64,000 bases of DNA, taken from positions 1-64,000 of the IMG/VR virus record IMGVR_UViG_3300032240_002475; one strand, given 5' to 3'. The stretch's first letter is position 1; every line of letters starts with the position of its first letter. Positions 23,088 through 29,141 of the stretch are shown here, in pieces. The notes beneath the pieces were generated by a model that worked only from the letters and a program-made list of their open reading frames with translations, was not told where the DNA came from and ran no database searches. The stretch is from a virus. A program made the position numbers and the translations under genes.

Positions 23088-23198
23088 AATATCATATCTT
23101 CAGGTACCCGTACCGCTAACGTAGGGTTAAATAAGATACAATTTCGTACTGCATTTGTGTAGGAGCGGGAAGTAGAATGCCTGTCTGATGTGATACAT
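23088..23198 (+). ncRNA. Structured spacer RNA between tRNA-Arg and tRNA-Leu
   Basis: 110 bp with no good frame. Helices by eye: TATCTT (23095)/AAGATA (23133), a GGTAC-CC-GTACC hairpin at 23103-23114, GCATT (23151)/AATGC (23176), and CCGCT (23113)/AGCGG (23164), which crosses the first helix as a pseudoknot. Candidate small RNA; unverified. Confidence 0.35.
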
Positions 23199-23279
23199 AC
23201 CCCGTTGGTGGAATTGGTAGACACGCTGGTTTTAGGCACCAGTGCGAAAGCGTTAAGAGTTCGAGTCTCTTATGGGGTA
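23199..23279 (+). tRNA. tRNA-Leu (TAG)
   Basis: Class II tRNA with acceptor ACCCCGT/ATGGGGT, Leu-type D-arm GTGGAATTGGTAGACAC, anticodon loop TTTAGGC (TAG) on CTGGT/ACCAG, a variable arm with GCGAAAGC, and T-loop TTCGAGT. Confidence 0.93.
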
Positions 23280-23293
23280 CAACAATTTAAGAT

Positions 23294-24010
23294 ATGTACG
23301 TACAAAACCCTTTAGTTCCCACCAGCCAAGAAAATTTATTTCATTTGGCGCCTATCCCTGTTTATATGAAAATATTTGGGGATGATGAACTTCATGATGA
23401 GGTTTATACTTTTGGGTTTGATAATTTGACCGAGCAACAAAAGTTAATGGGTCAAGAACTTCCAGAACAATACGATTCATTAAGACAATCAAATTACTTT
23501 GTAAATTACGACAGGAGAGAAATGTGGGTAGAACCTACAGAGTATAATCCCATTGGTAGTCGTTTTTGGACTCCTCCTAACGACTTTCTTAATACAGACA
23601 CACCAAATATCAAAACAATAAGAAACAGGGTAGAAAAGGGATATATGGAGCTTTTAGATATGTTAGGATTTCAACACAATAGAAAACCAAATATTACTGA
23701 GAGTTGGATTCAATATTATAACCCAACAGATGGCCGAGGTCATAATGCACACAATCATTGTAGATGGCAACCAAATGAAGAAACCATTTCCAATTTTTCA
23801 GGTGGTTATTATTTGTCTGATGGTGACCCTATTGCCGACCATCCTTATAGTGGTGTATTTACGTTTCATGTTAGAGGAATGTCTTATTTTATTAGACCTA
23901 AAAAAGGTATGTTAATCATTTGGCCATACGACATTGTCCATTCAGTTAAACCATTTTATGGTAAAACTCATAGATGTGTAATTAATTTTAATATCCAAGA
24001 TTCAATATGA
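23294..24010 (+). CDS. 2OG-Fe(II) oxygenase (PF13759-like)
   Basis: 238 residues. The TIGR02466/PF13759 oxygenase core is visible: ITESWIQYYNPTDGRGHNAHNH near 137-158 with the iron-ligand region, FSGGYYLSDGDP near 170, a distal His in YDIVHSVKPF near 217, and an Arg in HRCVINFNI near 229. Substrate unknown; phage members often sit beside DNA- or protein-modification genes. The stop overlaps the next oxygenase start by 4 bp. Confidence 0.85.
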   Translation: MYVQNPLVPTSQENLFHLAPIPVYMKIFGDDELHDEVYTFGFDNLTEQQKLMGQELPEQYDSLRQSNYFVNYDRREMWVEPTEYNPIGSRFWTPPNDFLNTDTPNIKTIRNRVEKGYMELLDMLGFQHNRKPNITESWIQYYNPTDGRGHNAHNHCRWQPNEETISNFSGGYYLSDGDPIADHPYSGVFTFHVRGMSYFIRPKKGMLIIWPYDIVHSVKPFYGKTHRCVINFNIQDSI

Positions 24011-24585
24011 AACAAATAGATTTAGATATTTTTGTGTTTCCAAAAATCATGTCTAATGAACTTATCGAAAGATTAATGTCCATTAGAAATAAAAGTGACT
24101 TTGATGGTAGATTAGATTTACACATTGAGGACAAAAACACTTTTTACATCTTTGATAATTTTTGGTTTTCCGAAATTGAATCACAGTATTTAAATCATTA
24201 CTTCAACACATATAATGTTGAAAGAGGTATAGGTTTGAATACCAGTGAAGATACAATAAAAGAATTAAAAAAATTCGTTGAAACAAAATGGAGAGATTTA
24301 TTCTTATTACATTATGCACCTCATGTTATGAATAAGGGTGAAAAAGATACTCACTGGGATTTTAGTGGATTAAGTATGGTTGGTTGTTTAACTGATGATT
24401 ATGAAGGTGGACAACTAATTTTTCCAAGACAGAGTGTAAGTTATAGATTAGATAAAGGAGACATTATAGTATTTCCAGGTGGATTAACTCACCCACATTA
24501 CGTTGAACCAATAACCAAAGGTTTTAGGGATGTGATTGTGGGACAAAGTCTTACAATAGAACAAAACCACAAAATTGATTATTAA
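24007..24585 (+). CDS. 2OG-Fe(II) oxygenase (prolyl-4-hydroxylase-like)
   Basis: 192 residues. The core has DTHWDFSGLSMVGCL near 117 (H-x-D), YEGGQLIFPRQ near 138, KGDIIVFPGGLTHPHYVEP near 152-170 (distal His) and GFRDVIVGQS near 175 (2OG-binding Arg). It is translationally coupled to the preceding oxygenase (ATGA overlap), so the two may act in sequence or as a complex. Followed 2 bp later by the sulfotransferase. Confidence 0.87.
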   Translation: MKQIDLDIFVFPKIMSNELIERLMSIRNKSDFDGRLDLHIEDKNTFYIFDNFWFSEIESQYLNHYFNTYNVERGIGLNTSEDTIKELKKFVETKWRDLFLLHYAPHVMNKGEKDTHWDFSGLSMVGCLTDDYEGGQLIFPRQSVSYRLDKGDIIVFPGGLTHPHYVEPITKGFRDVIVGQSLTIEQNHKIDY

Positions 24586-24587
24586 TT

Positions 24588-25244
24588 ATGGTAAGTAAAA
24601 AAGAAAAATTGGTTTTTTTGACCCCGCCAAAAACAGCGTCAACTTCATTTAATTATTGTTTGGATTCTTCTCCAATTAAATTTGATAATTTTGATAAAGA
24701 TTATCATAAACCAAAAACACATTTGTTTCTTTCTGAATTAGTTGAATGTTTTAATATCGAGAATATTGAAGAATATAAAATTATTCAAATTTTAAGGGAC
24801 CCATATGAAAGATTTGTATCGGCTTACCATCATTTTTTAGCGTTAATACCAATAACCTATAAAATAAGGGAAATGAAAATAAATGAATTTATTGTTTTTT
24901 ATAAAAATTGTTTGGAAAGCGATGATTTCATTTCTTGTATGTATGAAGACCCTGAATATGTTCAAGCATTAATTTCCCAAAAAATAAATTTTGGAGGAAG
25001 TAGGTATTTTATACCACAAGTAGATTGGAATGATTTAAATTTAAATGTTAATTATTTTAACTTGAATGACATATCAAAAGACGTATCAAAAATTTCTAAC
25101 TTTATCGGATTTGATTTAAAAGAATTAGGTGTTAAAAATGTAAATCCTGAAAGAAAACCTGCAAAAGATGTTTTGTCTGAGGAATCAATTAATATAATTA
25201 AAAATCTTTATAAGAAAGATTTTTTGACTTTTGAGAAACTTTAA
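24588..25244 (+). CDS. Sulfotransferase
   Basis: 218 residues with both PAPS-binding motifs: the 5'-phosphosulfate loop FLTPPKTASTSF at 10-21 and the 3'-phosphate motif ILRDPYERFVSAYHHFL near 69-85. It belongs to the Sulfotransfer_2-like group that sulfates carbohydrates. In operon with two hydroxylases, so oxidation followed by sulfation of a hydroxyl on a glycan, protein or base is a reasonable idea, though not shown. Confidence 0.85.
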   Translation: MVSKKEKLVFLTPPKTASTSFNYCLDSSPIKFDNFDKDYHKPKTHLFLSELVECFNIENIEEYKIIQILRDPYERFVSAYHHFLALIPITYKIREMKINEFIVFYKNCLESDDFISCMYEDPEYVQALISQKINFGGSRYFIPQVDWNDLNLNVNYFNLNDISKDVSKISNFIGFDLKELGVKNVNPERKPAKDVLSEESINIIKNLYKKDFLTFEKL

Positions 25245-25245
25245 C

Positions 25246-25253
25246 TATATTTG
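25246..25253 (+). promoter_or_regulatory. Bacteroidetes-type -7 box TATATTTG
   Basis: TATATTTG 16 nt before the 28-codon frame at 25270. Confidence 0.45.
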
Positions 25254-25269
25254 ATGTAATTATAATAAC

Positions 25270-25356
25270 ATGAACACTACAATGCAACATATAAGTTTTA
25301 GTCATCAACAAGAAATTTGTTGGTATGAAGCTATGCTTTGTAGTTCGGTCGTGTAA
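25270..25356 (+). CDS. Micro-ORF, 28 aa
   Basis: Encodes MNTTMQHISFSHQQ... ending MLCSSVV, with two Cys. It has a host-type promoter box upstream and a terminator at 25388-25427 that nearly copies the one after the 20391 micro-ORF. Unknown function. Confidence 0.4.
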   Translation: MNTTMQHISFSHQQEICWYEAMLCSSVV

Positions 25357-25387
25357 TAGATAAGTAATTCCTGAAGAATTAATATAC

Positions 25388-25427
25388 AAACCCTGAACGA
25401 CAGAAATGAAGTTCGGGGTTTTTTTGT
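25388..25427 (+). terminator. Intrinsic terminator
   Basis: AAACCCTGAAC ... GTTCGGGGTTTTTTT hairpin with a T run. Confidence 0.85.
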
Positions 25428-25453
25428 TATTTGAAATATTGGTTGTATCTTTG
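25423..25453 (+). promoter_or_regulatory. Bacteroidetes promoter for tRNA-Glu
   Basis: TTTG at 25423-25426, a 19-bp spacer, then TATCTTTG at 25446-25453, 10 nt before tRNA-Glu. This is the full Bacteroidetes consensus. Confidence 0.7.
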
Positions 25454-25463
25454 TGAAACAAAC

Positions 25464-25537
25464 GCTCCGTTGGACAAATCGGTTAAGTCGCATCCCTTTC
25501 ACGGATGAGATTACGGGTTCGAGCCCCGTACGGAGTA
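25464..25537 (+). tRNA. tRNA-Glu (TTC)
   Basis: Acceptor GCTCCGT/ACGGAGT, anticodon stem CATCC/GGATG with loop CTTTCAC (TTC), and T-arm ACGGG/CCCGT. Confidence 0.92.
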
Positions 25538-25544
25538 CAAATGA

Positions 25545-25607
25545 CAAAGTTGGAAGTAAAACCTGTCCAAAGTCGGAAGTAAAAACAAGACAAAATCGGA
25601 AGTTATG
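25545..25607 (+). repeat. Three imperfect tandem repeats before a small gene
   Basis: Copies begin CAAAGTTGGAAGT (25545), CAAAGTCGGAAGT (25568) and CAAAATCGGAAGT (25591), a 23-bp spacing of about two helical turns, with the last touching the ATG at 25605. Could be protein-binding sites. Confidence 0.55.
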
Positions 25608-25820
25608 AAATATATTTTTAGAGGACATACTGTTTTTGAATATAAAGCAGATGATAAAAGGGATAAAATAGTTCAAGGAAAGATTCATGACGCAATTCCA
25701 GCGTTTGATTATTGTCATATGATTCCTGAGGACTATAAATTGTTAGGAGAATTTTTCAACACAGTTTATAGGCACACTCAGGGAGAAGATGTACCTTTGG
25801 AAGATATTGAAGTGTATTAA
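25605..25820 (+). CDS. Hypothetical protein, 71 aa
   Basis: Small soluble protein with DAIPAFDYCHMIPEDYKLLGEFFN. Its ATG lies at the end of a triple repeat and its stop is 1 bp before tRNA-Phe. Not recognised. Confidence 0.55.
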   Translation: MKYIFRGHTVFEYKADDKRDKIVQGKIHDAIPAFDYCHMIPEDYKLLGEFFNTVYRHTQGEDVPLEDIEVY

Positions 25821-25821
25821 T

Positions 25822-25894
25822 GGTGACGTAGCTCAGTTGGTAGAGCACTTGCCTGAAGAGCAAGGTGTCGTCGGTTCAATTCCGACCGTTACCA
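25822..25894 (+). tRNA. tRNA-Phe (GAA)
   Basis: Acceptor GGTGACG/CGTTACC, D-arm GCTCAGTTGGTAGAGC, anticodon stem CTTGC/GCAAG with loop CTGAAGA (GAA), and T-loop TTCAATT. Confidence 0.93.
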
Positions 25895-25969
25895 CGGAGT
25901 CCCGAATTAACGGGAAACCCCCACTCCCATATGGCAGCCAGTCCGTTAACCTGGTGAAGTGGGGTAGGA
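25895..25969 (+). ncRNA. Pseudoknotted spacer RNA
   Basis: Two perfect 7-bp helices cross: TTAACGG (25907-25913)/CCGTTAA (25943-25949) and CCCCACT (25919-25925)/AGTGGGG (25958-25964). CCAG/CTGG (25938/25951) forms a small hairpin around the first helix's 3' strand. Directly between tRNA-Phe and the tRNA-like element at 25970. Confidence 0.45.
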
Positions 25970-26072
25970 TGTTAAGTAGTAGATATGTAAGCGGGCACAG
26001 GGCTCGGTAAATCGAAATGGTGATGATTCTCTTTACGAGACTACATTGTGGGTTCAAATCCCACCTTAACAA
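25970..26072 (+). ncRNA. Expanded tRNA-like RNA
   Basis: Perfect acceptor TGTTAAG/CTTAACA and a perfect T-arm GTGGG-TTCAAAT-CCCAC, with the CA of a CCA end. The space between is too long (103 nt overall) and has no normal D- or anticodon arm. Instead GTAG/CTAC and a long helix CTCGGTAAA/TTTACGAG are seen. With the pseudoknot just upstream it could be one RNA of about 180 nt. No reliable anticodon; an intron-bearing or decayed tRNA is the alternative. Confidence 0.45.
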
Positions 26073-26104
26073 CAAATAAATTAGTAGGATATAAAATAAA
26101 TGAT

Positions 26105-26338
26105 ATGAAAGCGATACTTGAATTTAATTTACCTGATGACCAACAAGATTTTGAGTTGGCAACTAAAGGAATGAAATTTTGGTCAGTCCTATGGGAATTA
26201 GACCAATCTTTAAGGGCTAAAACAAAATATGCTCCCGACAGTTTGCCTCAGGATAAGTACGACGCTTATCAAGAAATTAGAGATGAACTTCGTGAGTTAA
26301 TGTCAGATAATAATCTTAGTTTTGATATGGTTAAATAA
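26105..26338 (+). CDS. Conserved phage protein, 77 aa
   Basis: The start at MKAILEFNLPDDQQDF avoids reading through the tRNA-like element. This start plus ATKGMKFWSVLWELDQSLRAK is a pattern I recognise in small conserved phage proteins of unknown function. Acidic, helical. Confidence 0.7.
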   Translation: MKAILEFNLPDDQQDFELATKGMKFWSVLWELDQSLRAKTKYAPDSLPQDKYDAYQEIRDELRELMSDNNLSFDMVK

Positions 26339-26344
26339 AAAAAT

Positions 26345-26551
26345 ATGGAAAAAATAATACAAAATTTAGTTGAAGAAACGGGAAAATTATTAGTAGCTCG
26401 TTCAGAAGATATTGGTTATTATGGTGATATAAGTGATTTCGGAAATGAAGTTGGAGTTGTTGTAGGTCAACACTTCAAGAAAAAACAAGACATTGAAGAT
26501 TTCATCACAGGATTGAGACATGGTATTTCATTAGTAGACGGAACACATTAA
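26345..26551 (+). CDS. Hypothetical protein, 68 aa
   Basis: Begins MEKIIQNLVEETGKLLVARSEDIG; Gly/Val-rich middle (NEVGVVVGQHF). It lies in a tight run with genes at 26105 and 26562. Not recognised. Confidence 0.55.
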   Translation: MEKIIQNLVEETGKLLVARSEDIGYYGDISDFGNEVGVVVGQHFKKKQDIEDFITGLRHGISLVDGTH

Positions 26552-26561
26552 AAATAAAAAA

Positions 26562-26777
26562 ATGAAAGTGGTAGTAAAAAAAGACAGTATAGATATTTTT
26601 CCTCACCTTTATGAGGGTACGGTATTACAGGATGTTAGAGAGAAAGGTATGAATTACGTTGGAGTTTTTACTTCTGTCTTTGGTTCCTATTATGTTGAAA
26701 TACCTAAAAAAAGGTGTAAAAAATATAAGGAGAAAAAAACATTAAATGGTCAGTTGGCCGAGTGGCTTAGGCGATAG
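26562..26777 (+). CDS. Hypothetical protein, 71 aa, 3' end inside tRNA-Cys
   Basis: SH3-like small protein (VVVKKDSIDIFPHLYEGTVLQDV, then FTSVFGSYYVEIPKKRCKK). The frame continues 30 bp into tRNA-Cys, so the last ten residues (GQLAEWLRR) are encoded by the tRNA 5' half. The natural stop was probably lost, or the overlap is tolerated. Confidence 0.55.
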   Translation: MKVVVKKDSIDIFPHLYEGTVLQDVREKGMNYVGVFTSVFGSYYVEIPKKRCKKYKEKKTLNGQLAEWLRR

Positions 26778-26819
26778 TCTGCAAAACTATTTACACAGGT
26801 TCAAATCCTGTACTGACCT
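26748..26819 (+). tRNA. tRNA-Cys (GCA)
   Basis: Acceptor GGTCAGT/ACTGACC, anticodon stem ATAGT/ACTAT with loop CTGCAAA (GCA), and T-arm ACAGG/CCTGT. Overlaps the end of the 26562 gene. Confidence 0.93.
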
Positions 26820-26827
26820 CAAAGAAT

Positions 26828-26900
26828 GCGTGTGTAGCTCAATTGGTAGAGTACTAGTCTCCAAAACTAGGAGTTTCAGGTTCGAGTCCTGACATGCGTG
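26828..26900 (+). tRNA. tRNA-Trp (CCA)
   Basis: Acceptor GCGTGTG/CATGCGT with wobble pairs, D-arm GCTCAATTGGTAGAGT, anticodon stem CTAGT/ACTAG with loop CTCCAAA (CCA), and T-arm TCAGG/CCTGA. Confidence 0.92.
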
Positions 26901-26908
26901 CTAAAGGT

Positions 26909-26994
26909 TGATTGGGGAATGATGATGTAAAAACCTGGTAGTGGTTGGAATAAGACATCGTCGGAGTTTAAACTACCATGAGTAATGCCAATCA
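26909..26994 (+). ncRNA. Pseudoknotted small RNA between tRNA-Trp and tRNA-Tyr
   Basis: A closing helix TGATTGG/CCAATCA (26909-26915/26988-26994) surrounds two crossing helices: GATGATGT/ACATCGTC (26921/26955, one G-T pair) and TGGTAGT/ACTACCA (26936/26972). All are 7 to 8 bp. There is no frame and no tRNA cloverleaf. No known riboswitch or ribozyme consensus was recognised; an HDV-type fold was considered but its P3 helix is missing. Confidence 0.5.
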
Positions 26995-27038
26995 TAAAAG
27001 GAGATGTCCACTGAACCATCTTCTCCTTTCCTTAATTT

Positions 27039-27121
27039 GGGAGTGTTGTCAATGCGGTAATTGGCACCTGACTGTAAATCAGGAGTCTTAGACTTCGGCG
27101 GTTCGAATCCGTCCACTCTCA
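27039..27121 (+). tRNA. tRNA-Tyr (GTA)
   Basis: Class II tRNA: acceptor GGGAGTG/CACTCTC, anticodon stem CCTGA/TCAGG with loop CTGTAAA (GTA), long variable arm, and T-loop TTCGAAT. Confidence 0.93.
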
Positions 27122-27128
27122 CAATTTT

Positions 27129-27202
27129 GGACTTGTAGCTCACTCGGTTAGAGCGGCACACTCATAATGTGAAGGTAGTAGGTTCGATTCCTACCTGGTC
27201 CA
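27129..27202 (+). tRNA. tRNA-Met or Ile2 (CAT)
   Basis: Acceptor GGACTTG/CTGGTCC (one T-T mismatch), anticodon stem CACAC/ATGTG-like with loop CTCATAA (CAT), and T-arm GTAGG/CCTAC. Its acceptor is the same as in the CAT tRNA at 2797, but the D- and anticodon stems differ. Confidence 0.9.
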
Positions 27203-27205
27203 CAT

Positions 27206-27276
27206 TGTCCTTTAGTATAACGGTAGTACAGATGGTTTTGGTCCATCTAGTTGGGGTTCGAATCCCTGAGGGACAA
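27206..27276 (+). tRNA. tRNA-Gln (TTG)
   Basis: Acceptor TGTCCTT/AGGGACA, anticodon stem GATGG/CCATC with loop TTTTGGT (TTG), and T-loop TTCGAAT. Confidence 0.93.
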
Positions 27277-27289
27277 CAAAAAGTAATAT

Positions 27290-27373
27290 ATGACTAATAT
27301 TTGTACAATACATGAAACACTTTTAGATAAAGATGGAAGTTGCCCAAAATGTTTGGAAGAAAGTAATAAGTAA
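27290..27373 (+). CDS. Micro-ORF, 27 aa, zinc-knuckle-like
   Basis: Encodes MTNICTIHETLLDKDGSCPK... with spacing C-x2-H-x10-C-x2-C, able to bind one zinc. It lies between tRNA-Gln and tRNA-His. The regular Cys/His spacing is the only support. Confidence 0.45.
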   Translation: MTNICTIHETLLDKDGSCPKCLEESNK

Positions 27374-27376
27374 TAT

Positions 27377-27450
27377 GGTGGATATAGCTCAGTTGGTAGA
27401 GCGCTAGATTGTGGTTCTAGTTGTCGCGGGTTCGAGCCCCGTTATTCACC
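27377..27450 (+). tRNA. tRNA-His (GTG)
   Basis: Acceptor GTGGATA/TATTCAC with the extra G-1 at 27377 opposite C73, anticodon stem CTAGA/TCTAG with loop TTGTGGT (GTG), and T-loop TTCGAGC. Confidence 0.93.
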
Positions 27451-27460
27451 CACATCGCCA

Positions 27461-27469
27461 TATTTATAT
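27461..27469 (+). promoter_or_regulatory. Late-promoter-like box TATTTATAT
   Basis: TATTTATAT 2 nt before the ATG at 27472. Confidence 0.5.
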
Positions 27470-27471
27470 GT

Positions 27472-27933
27472 ATGGAAAAAAAAGTAATGTTAACTAAAGA
27501 ACAATTATTTAAAGTAATACATTTAAATGAGGCTGAAAATAAAGAAGAAACAACAGAAACTGCGGATGTTGTTGATATGATTGCAACATTACTTCACTCA
27601 AGAAGTCAAGCACATATTTTTCATTGGCAAACTAAATCACAATCTTCATTTGCCGAACATATGGCATTAGGTACGTATTATGAAGAAATTGTTGAATTAA
27701 TTGATGGTATTGTTGAAAGTTACCAAGGAAAACACGAATTAATTACAGGATACAAAACAGTAAAAATGGTTGATTATAAATCAACAGAGCAATTAATAAG
27801 TTATTTCAAAGACTTAGATAATAATATTGAAAAGAATAGAAAAGCAGTCAAAGAATCTTATATTCAAAATCAAATTGATGGAATTCAAGAATTAATATAT
27901 TCCACATTGTACAAATTAAGATTCTTAAAATAA
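27472..27933 (+). CDS. DUF5856-like ferritin-type helical protein
   Basis: Start at MEKKVMLTKEQ, right after the late box. 153 residues. After an N-terminal helix (KEQLFKVIHLNEAE) comes a four-helix-bundle-like region: MIATLLHSRSQAHIFHWQTKSQSSFAEHMALGTYYEEIVELIDGIVE. This matches the DUF5856 group found in large phages and giant viruses, which resembles Dps/ferritin proteins (HxxHW and ExxE-type residues). Iron or oxidative protection, or a virion role given the leader, are possible. Confidence 0.7.
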   Translation: MEKKVMLTKEQLFKVIHLNEAENKEETTETADVVDMIATLLHSRSQAHIFHWQTKSQSSFAEHMALGTYYEEIVELIDGIVESYQGKHELITGYKTVKMVDYKSTEQLISYFKDLDNNIEKNRKAVKESYIQNQIDGIQELIYSTLYKLRFLK

Positions 27934-27954
27934 TTATTAATAAAATAGGATTTA

Positions 27955-28620
27955 ATGAAAAGAATTATCAAATTGACTGAACAAGACCTTAATAGATTGG
28001 TTAAAAGAGTTATAAAAGAACAACAAGGCCAAGGTCCTTGGTTTGGAAGAGCACCTGGTCCCGCTTCATTGGGAGTTCGTGAAGTTAAAAGACCAATCAA
28101 AATGGATGGTTCTTTATTTGCAAATGGTATTGATACTATTGATACAAATAGCCAACAATTCAAACAAGGAGTTGATGCAATTAAAAGTGCATTAATGAAA
28201 TCCAAAAATTTAGAAGTTGATGTTCAAGGAGGAGCTTCTGCAGTTGGTAGTAACTCAGGATATGACAATAAATCATTAGCAACGAGAAGAAGTTCCAATT
28301 TTATTAAAGCAATTAAACCCATTTTCCCTAATGTGACTTTTAATGTAGGTACACCTATTGTAGGAACCGCAACAACAAAGAATTCACTTGAAGCAAATGC
28401 CGAACAATTTGTAAAACTTTCATTCAATACTACAGATACTGACTTATATCAAATTCCAGCTGTTGACAACACTGCAAACGCAATGATAAGAATCAACCCT
28501 AATAAAAAGTTGACTCCTAAACCAAATGAATCTACAGTTACAAAATGTGTTAAAATACCAGCTAGTCAAGTAGCCATGTTTGAAAAAATTGCCAGTTCAT
28601 TAGGATTGATTATTACGTAA
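27955..28620 (+). CDS. Putative virion protein with OmpA-like segment, 221 aa
   Basis: The N-terminus KLTEQDLNRLVKRVIKEQ is the clearest copy of the shared packaging helix and ends in IKE-Q at residues 21-23. Residues 65-130 read like an OmpA/MotB peptidoglycan-binding fold (LEVDVQGGASAVGSNSGYDNKSLATRRSSNFI), where homologues have a GHTDSxG...LSxxRA pattern. Starts 21 bp after the DUF5856 gene. Likely packaged and wall-facing after injection, by inference. Confidence 0.6.
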   Translation: MKRIIKLTEQDLNRLVKRVIKEQQGQGPWFGRAPGPASLGVREVKRPIKMDGSLFANGIDTIDTNSQQFKQGVDAIKSALMKSKNLEVDVQGGASAVGSNSGYDNKSLATRRSSNFIKAIKPIFPNVTFNVGTPIVGTATTKNSLEANAEQFVKLSFNTTDTDLYQIPAVDNTANAMIRINPNKKLTPKPNESTVTKCVKIPASQVAMFEKIASSLGLIIT

Positions 28621-28639
28621 TTTTTTAATACAATATAGT

Positions 28640-28810
28640 ATGGGACAATATAGATATACAATAGCACATTATGCTGACGGTCAATTAGTTAGACCTGAAT
28701 TTTTTACTGATTCATTAGAAGAAGCTCAAAAGATTGCTTCAATGTATGAAGGATGTGTTAGAGTTTATGATGAAGAAGGAAACATTATCATAGACAACGA
28801 TGTTCAGTAA
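28640..28810 (+). CDS. Hypothetical protein, 56 aa
   Basis: Small complete frame MGQYRYTIAHYADGQLVRPE ending DEEGNIIIDNDVQ. Helical centre LEEAQKIASMYEGCVRVYDEEG typical of small phage proteins. Starts 19 bp after the OmpA-like gene. Not recognised. Confidence 0.6.
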   Translation: MGQYRYTIAHYADGQLVRPEFFTDSLEEAQKIASMYEGCVRVYDEEGNIIIDNDVQ

Positions 28811-28859
28811 ATCTTAAAAAAAACTTAAAAAAAATTGACTATTTCACAATCAGTCTTTA

Positions 28860-28868
28860 TATTTATAG
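28860..28868 (+). promoter_or_regulatory. Late-promoter-like box TATTTATAG
   Basis: TATTTATAG 44 nt before the ATG at 28913, which gives an AT-rich leader. Confidence 0.4.
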
Positions 28869-28912
28869 TCTATTAAGTTAATCAAAACATTAAATTAAAA
28901 AACAAAAAAAAC

Positions 28913-29086
28913 ATGAAAAAAATCGTAGCATTATTTGCAATCGTAGCATTGGCATCTTGCGGAACAGGAGCATCAACTGAAGTAAAATCTGATTCAACTG
29001 CTGTTGTAGTAGATTCAACTAAGAAAGATTCTACAGTTGTACCTGTAGATTCTGCAAAAGCTGAAAAAGCAGCAGAAGTTAAATAA
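28913..29086 (+). CDS. Small lipoprotein, 57 aa
   Basis: Signal peptide KKIVALFAIVALAS then Cys-Gly-Thr (lipobox with Cys at residue 15). The mature part is a repetitive Val/Asp/Ser/Lys sequence (VKSDSTAVVVDSTKKDSTVV). One-gene unit with its own promoter-like box and terminator. It may be an outer-membrane tether or spanin-like protein; unproven. Confidence 0.65.
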   Translation: MKKIVALFAIVALASCGTGASTEVKSDSTAVVVDSTKKDSTVVPVDSAKAEKAAEVK

Positions 29087-29107
29087 TATAACTTTCTGTA
29101 AAGAAAT

Positions 29108-29141
29108 TAACCCCCTTACTTGATAGTTTGGGGGTTTTTTA
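29108..29141 (+). terminator. Intrinsic terminator
   Basis: AACCCCC ... GGGGGTTTTTT hairpin after the lipoprotein. Confidence 0.85.

Noticed and set aside
25970-26072. Ochre-suppressor tRNA (anticodon TTA) in the CTTTACG loop
   Set aside because: The supposed anticodon loop has C at position 37 and a mismatched stem, and the spacing from the acceptor is wrong. Genes here end normally in TAA, so no recoding is indicated.
26909-26994. HDV-like (theta-type) ribozyme beside tRNA-Trp
   Set aside because: Crossing helices are present but there is no P3 hairpin, no catalytic-C joining sequence, and the first helix does not start at the tRNA 3' end.
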